A DNA stretch of 7,863 nt from Clostridium sp. CAG:169. GTDB taxonomy: Bacteria; Bacillota; Clostridia; Oscillospirales; Ruminococcaceae. Shown here piece after piece: positions 5,253 through 7,863 of this stretch (the first letter of the stretch is position 1; every line of letters begins with the position of its first letter). The position numbers and the translations under genes were made by a program. The notes beneath the pieces were generated by a model. The model did not search any database. It was not told where the DNA came from and worked only from the letters and a program-made list of their open reading frames with translations. Where the stretch lies: the NCBI GenBank assembly GCA_000435195.1, contig FR880128.1, forward strand, positions 1-7,863, written 5' to 3'.

Positions 5253-6896
5253 TTAGTCGTCCACCGAGCCGGTGACCTCCTGACCGATATTGAGGATATG
5301 GTCGCCGATACGCTCAAAGTCGGTGAGCATCTCCGAATAGAGCACACAGCCTTCATCGGAGCATTTTCCGGTCTGCATACGGTCGATCTGACCCTGGCGG
5401 AAGCTTTCGGTCATGTCGTCGATCTTCTGCTCGATGGATTCGATCGAGTGCAGACTTTCGCTGTTTGCCTGATTGTCCAGCAACAGATCAAGAGCATCGC
5501 AGCAGACTTCCTTCATCTGCTCGATCTGGACCATGACCTCCTTGGAGAAGGTAATCTGTTTTTCTTTGATCATGTTGGTGTATTCGCAGATGTTCATAGC
5601 GTGGTCGCCGATGCGCTCGAGGTTGCCGCAGACCTTAAAGAGTGCGCTCATGTACTGGGAATCCTTCGGGTTGCGCTCTTTGACCAGCATACGGGAGATG
5701 TACTTGGAGATTTCCTTGTTCAGATAGTCGATATACTCCTCACGATTGCGTACATCTTCCACCAGAGCAAGGTTATTGTCATGGACAGCATCAAAGCTCA
5801 AGCCAACGTTTTCGCGGGTCATTTGGGTCATGCGAATCAGCTCGTTGCGGATGGCAGTGATGGCGATCGCAGAGATACCGATTTTGGTTTCGCCGCGATT
5901 TTCAATCGGAATAAACGGCTGGATGTACTCCAGGTGCATGACATCGTCGCGCTCCTCCGGCAGGTCCGGCAGGATGCGGGTCGCCAGTTTGGCAAGATAA
6001 GTGCCGAACGGGATGAGCAGGATGGTGGTGGTGATATTAAAGATGGTGTGCATATTGGCAATCTGTGCCGAAACGTTGTTCGGGGTAAAGCCTTCGATCA
6101 GAGTGGTGAAAGGAGTTAAGATACAAATAATGGTGAACAGGGTAGTACCAATGATGTTAAAGAGAAGATGGATAATAGTGGTACGCTTTGCAACACGGCT
6201 GGTACCGATAGAAGCCAGGACAGCGGTGATACAGGTACCGATATTCTGACCGAACAGCACATAGACAGCCTGTGGCAGACCGATTACACCGCTGCTGGCA
6301 AGTGCCTGCAGGATGCCGACCGACGCCGAGGAGGACTGAATGATGGCAGTAAAAATAGCACCGGCAAGGATGCCCAGAACAGGGTTGGAGAAGCGGGTGA
6401 TGATGTTGACAAAGGTCTCCGATTCGCGCAGAGGAACCATTGCCGCACTCATCATATCCATACCGATGAACAAAATACCCAGACCGGCGATAATCTTGCC
6501 GTAATGATGCAGCTTTTCATTTTTCAAAAAGACGATGAATGCTACACCGATGAATGCGAACAGCGGAGCGATTGCGCCGACATCCAGAGCGATAAGCTGA
6601 CCGGTAATGGTGGTACCGACGTTAGCACCCATGATAATCCACACAGCCTGCTGCAGGGTCATCATGCCGGAGTTTACAAAGCCGACGACCATGACGGTGG
6701 TTGCAGACGAGGATTGGATGACAGCGGTGATGACAGCGCCGACGACGACGCCAAGAAAACGGTTTGCGGTCAGTTTTTCCAGAATTTTTTTCATGCGGTT
6801 ACCGGCGGCGGCTTCCAAGCCGTTGCTCATCATCTGCATTCCGTACAGGAACAGACCAAGACCGCCAAGCAGACCAATCAAATCAGTTAACTTCAC
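5253..6896 (-). CDS. Na/Pi cotransporter family protein with PhoU-like C-terminal domain
   Basis: This 547-residue inner-membrane protein (counted from GTG 6896) belongs to the NptA/YjbB-type Na+/phosphate cotransporters. The N-terminal ~310 residues are largely hydrophobic helices holding the two inverted family repeats, each with the substrate motif QSSSA (residues 61-65 and 187-191). Each is followed by a glycine-rich stretch, GANVGTTITG and GQNIGTCITA. The C-terminal ~200 residues are soluble and PhoU-like, with two metal-binding type motifs, ERIGDHAMNI (about 427) and ERIGDHILNI (about 528). In PhoU such motifs bind iron or manganese. The transporter is expected to move phosphate with sodium, and the PhoU-like part may sense phosphate state; direction of transport is not shown by sequence. 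ATG 6911 is also in frame, giving 552 residues, but lacks a ribosome binding site. It is flanked by its own promoter and terminator, so probably monocistronic. Confidence 0.92.
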   Translation of the reverse strand: MKLTDLIGLLGGLGLFLYGMQMMSNGLEAAAGNRMKKILEKLTANRFLGVVVGAVITAVIQSSSATTVMVVGFVNSGMMTLQQAVWIIMGANVGTTITGQLIALDVGAIAPLFAFIGVAFIVFLKNEKLHHYGKIIAGLGILFIGMDMMSAAMVPLRESETFVNIITRFSNPVLGILAGAIFTAIIQSSSASVGILQALASSGVIGLPQAVYVLFGQNIGTCITAVLASIGTSRVAKRTTIIHLLFNIIGTTLFTIICILTPFTTLIEGFTPNNVSAQIANMHTIFNITTTILLIPFGTYLAKLATRILPDLPEERDDVMHLEYIQPFIPIENRGETKIGISAIAITAIRNELIRMTQMTRENVGLSFDAVHDNNLALVEDVRNREEYIDYLNKEISKYISRMLVKERNPKDSQYMSALFKVCGNLERIGDHAMNICEYTNMIKEKQITFSKEVMVQIEQMKEVCCDALDLLLDNQANSESLHSIESIEQKIDDMTESFRQGQIDRMQTGKCSDEGCVLYSEMLTDFERIGDHILNIGQEVTGSVDD

Positions 6897-6904
6897 AGAT
6901 GCTT

Positions 6905-6909
6905 CCTCC
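6905..6909 (-). promoter_or_regulatory. Ribosome binding site implying a GTG start for the Na/Pi gene
   Basis: On the minus strand GGAGG is followed by 8 bases and GTG 6896. The upstream in-frame ATG 6911 overlaps this site and has only AT-rich sequence ahead of it. The GTG start also yields MKLTDLIGLLGGLG, a natural beginning for this family. Confidence 0.7.
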
Positions 6910-6940
6910 ATAGTTTACATAAATTTATTCTTCTATTAAC

Positions 6941-6969
6941 TTTATACACAATAAATGGATTTATTTCAA
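6941..6969 (-). promoter_or_regulatory. Sigma-A-type promoter of the Na/Pi gene
   Basis: On the minus strand TTGAAA (6964-6969) is separated by exactly 17 bases from TATAAA (6941-6946), which is preceded by TGTG. The predicted start of transcription is near 6934, leaving a leader of roughly 38 bases before GTG 6896. Confidence 0.75.
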
Positions 6970-6985
6970 GAAGAAATCCGAAGAT

Positions 6986-7012
6986 TTAACACGATTTTAC
7001 AGGAATTTAACA
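6986..7012. promoter_or_regulatory. Three TTAACA-like direct repeats resembling a PhoP box
   Basis: Read on the plus strand, TTAACA (6986-6991), TTTACA (6996-7001) and TTAACA (7007-7012) recur at 10 and 11 bp, about one helical turn. This matches the TT(A/C/T)A(C/T)A repeats bound by PhoP dimers in Bacillus. The array ends 16 bp upstream of the -35 element of the Na/Pi promoter, a fitting place for phosphate control. The repeats lie on the non-coding strand of that gene, which is a caveat. Confidence 0.5.
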
Positions 7013-7093
7013 TAAGTGGTAAATAAACCGGAGGGATGTGTAGAAAATTCATTCAAAACAGAAAGGAAGAATTTTACAAAAAATGGAAATTAA

Positions 7094-7123
7094 CCGTAAA
7101 ACGTCTGATTACGGCTTTTTTTT
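7094..7123 (+). terminator. Weak rightward terminator-like hairpin in the Na/Pi-spoVT gap
   Basis: CCGTAA (7094-7099) pairs with TTACGG (7109-7114) around a 9-base loop, and C plus eight T residues follow. The T tract is good but the stem is only 6 bp. No recognised rightward gene precedes it. Apart from this hairpin, the 285-base gap 6897-7181 holds the Na/Pi promoter, the PhoP-like repeats and the spoVT terminator, and no convincing gene. Confidence 0.4.
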
Positions 7124-7131
7124 GATGGTTG

Positions 7132-7175
7132 TAAAGAAAAAGGACCCGAGCTGAAATACAGCCATGGGGTCCTTT
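7132..7175 (-). terminator. Intrinsic terminator of spoVT
   Basis: AAAGGACCC (7139-7147) pairs with GGGTCCTTT (7167-7175), and an inner 4-bp helix (GCTG 7150-7153 with CAGC 7159-7162) extends the hairpin. On the minus strand the stem runs into TTTTTCTTTAC. It begins 6 bases after the spoVT stop codon. Confidence 0.85.
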
Positions 7176-7181
7176 ACAAAG

Positions 7182-7718
7182 TTATTCTTCCATCTGTTTT
7201 CCCAAAAATCCGGCAGCGGCACACAAAAGCTTTTCCTCTGCTTCGCTGGGTTGATCGGAGTCCTCACCCAACAGCACCACACTGCCGCAGACATCGCCTG
7301 CGGAGATGATGGGAAAAGCTATCAAAGCGGTGCGCTCTATGCCTTCCACCGGATACAGCGGATGCTCCTGCGGGGAAAGGATATAGCTCTTTCGCTGGTC
7401 GCACAGCTGCTCGAGAGCAGGGGAAATTCGTCGCTCCAGCAACTCCTTTTTCGGGACACCGGCGGCAGCGACCACATGGTCACGGTCACAGACGATCACC
7501 GCTTTACCACTGGTCTTGTGCAGGATGTCCGCATACTGGGCAGCAAAAGCGGACAGCTCACCGATGGGAGAATATTTTTTAAAGATGACCTCGCCGTCGT
7601 TGCTGGTGAAAATTTCCAACGGGTCACCCTCGCGGATGCGCAGGGTGCGGCGGATTTCCTTGGGAATGACCACACGACCCAGGTCATCGATTCTTCTAAC
7701 GATTCCGGTAGCTTTCAT
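7182..7718 (-). CDS. spoVT: Stage V sporulation protein T, AbrB-family transcription regulator
   Basis: SpoVT is a DNA-binding regulator made in the forespore that adjusts sigma-G-dependent genes and spore coat and germination properties. The protein has 178 residues, the same length as the Bacillus subtilis protein. The N-terminal AbrB swapped-hairpin domain (about 1-50), starting MKATGIVRRIDDLGRVVIPK and continuing through EIRRTLRIREGDPLEIF, looks nearly identical to the Bacillus sequence. The C-terminal part (about 55-178) is the GAF-like domain, with KKYSPIGELSAFAAQYAD at its start, VIVCDRDHVVAAAG in the middle and AAGFLGKQMEE at the end. The ATG 7718 has AAGGAG 11 bases upstream, a slightly long spacer. 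It has its own terminator and a sigma-G-like promoter. Its presence indicates that the organism, or a recent ancestor, forms endospores. Confidence 0.97.
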   Translation of the reverse strand: MKATGIVRRIDDLGRVVIPKEIRRTLRIREGDPLEIFTSNDGEVIFKKYSPIGELSAFAAQYADILHKTSGKAVIVCDRDHVVAAAGVPKKELLERRISPALEQLCDQRKSYILSPQEHPLYPVEGIERTALIAFPIISAGDVCGSVVLLGEDSDQPSEAEEKLLCAAAGFLGKQMEE

Positions 7719-7755
7719 AACAGTACGCTCTCCTTATCAGTTTGGTTTGTGCTGA

Positions 7756-7786
7756 TAGTGTTTGCTGTCCTGCGGGAAAATATGCA
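7756..7786 (-). promoter_or_regulatory. Possible sigma-G-type promoter of spoVT
   Basis: On the minus strand TGCATA (7781-7786) is followed by 18 bases and AACACTA (7756-7762). The sigma-G consensus is about gHATR, 18 bases, CATnnTA, so the -35 and spacing fit and the -10 matches 5 of 7 positions. The leader would be about 30 bases. spoVT is a sigma-G gene in Bacillus, which supports the call. No clear sigma-A promoter is seen in this gap. Confidence 0.45.
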
Positions 7787-7838
7787 AGCGGTTTTGGCAG
7801 CTTTTTTTAAAAGAGAGGGAAAATAGCACAGGAAACTT

Positions 7839-7863
7839 TTGACAAAAAGAAAAAAGCGTCTAT
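7839..7863 (+). promoter_or_regulatory. Rightward promoter cut by the window edge
   Basis: A perfect TTGACA lies at 7839-7844. After 16 bases the window ends with TAT at 7861-7863, the first bases expected of a -10 hexamer. An A-rich spacer lies between. It would drive a gene to the right of the window, divergent from spoVT. Confidence 0.4.

Noticed and set aside
5211..6890. Long rightward open frames (302 and 240 codons) opposite the Na/Pi cotransporter gene
   Set aside because: They lack ribosome binding sites and family-like features, are rich in His, Asp and Gln as expected for the mirror of a hydrophobic-protein gene, and the minus strand encodes a clear conserved transporter.
7037..7126. 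A 29-codon rightward frame starting ATG TGT AGA just after GGAGGG
   Set aside because: The GGAGGG touches the ATG with no spacer, so initiation would be poor, and the frame runs through the hairpin and T tract at 7094-7123. The peptide resembles nothing known to me.
6912..7181. Riboswitch or tRNA-like leader in the Na/Pi-spoVT gap
   Set aside because: The predicted Na/Pi leader is only about 38 bases with no stable stem, and I found no conserved aptamer core or tRNA arms.

Overview
The window looks like chromosome from an anaerobic, spore-forming Bacillota, most probably a clostridial gut lineage of the Oscillospiraceae type. The reasons are a SpoVT protein whose DNA-binding end looks almost identical to the Bacillus protein, strong GGAGG-type ribosome binding sites, tight gene packing with ATGA overlaps, and coding DNA of moderately high GC. 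The assignment to family is inference. No rRNA, tRNA, CRISPR array or insertion sequence is visible.

Positions 1-4512 hold one rightward operon-like run of six genes: the 3' end of a probable GNAT acetyltransferase, a DJ-1/PfpI protein, 5-formyltetrahydrofolate cyclo-ligase, the endolytic murein transglycosylase MltG, a U32 (TrhP-type) RNA-hydroxylation protein, and an 86-residue protein resembling the middle domain of the fatty-acid kinase FakA. Two junctions overlap and the others are 22 to 41 bases, so co-transcription and partly coupled translation are likely. A strong 18-bp hairpin at 4526-4564 closes the run. The mltG-U32 neighbourhood recalls yrrL-yrrM-yrrN-yrrO of Bacillus subtilis, but with no yrrM (trmR) between them.

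Positions 4568-7718 hold three leftward genes, each with its own signals: a RimJ-type GNAT acetyltransferase of visibly lower GC (possibly acquired), a Na/Pi cotransporter-family protein with a PhoU-like tail, and spoVT. The Na/Pi gene has a good sigma-A-type promoter (TTGAAA-N17-TATAAA) and, just upstream, three TTAACA-like repeats at 10-11 bp spacing that resemble a PhoP box. spoVT has a sequence upstream that fits a sigma-G-type promoter, as expected for a late forespore regulator. At the extreme right a TTGACA element points rightward out of the window, suggesting a divergent gene just beyond.

Most of the window is conserved core-type content rather than an undescribed system. The points most worth a second look are the stand-alone FakA-domain protein, the PhoP-like repeat array, the sigma-G-like promoter, the hidden GTG start of the Na/Pi gene, and a possible short rightward transcript between the Na/Pi gene and spoVT.
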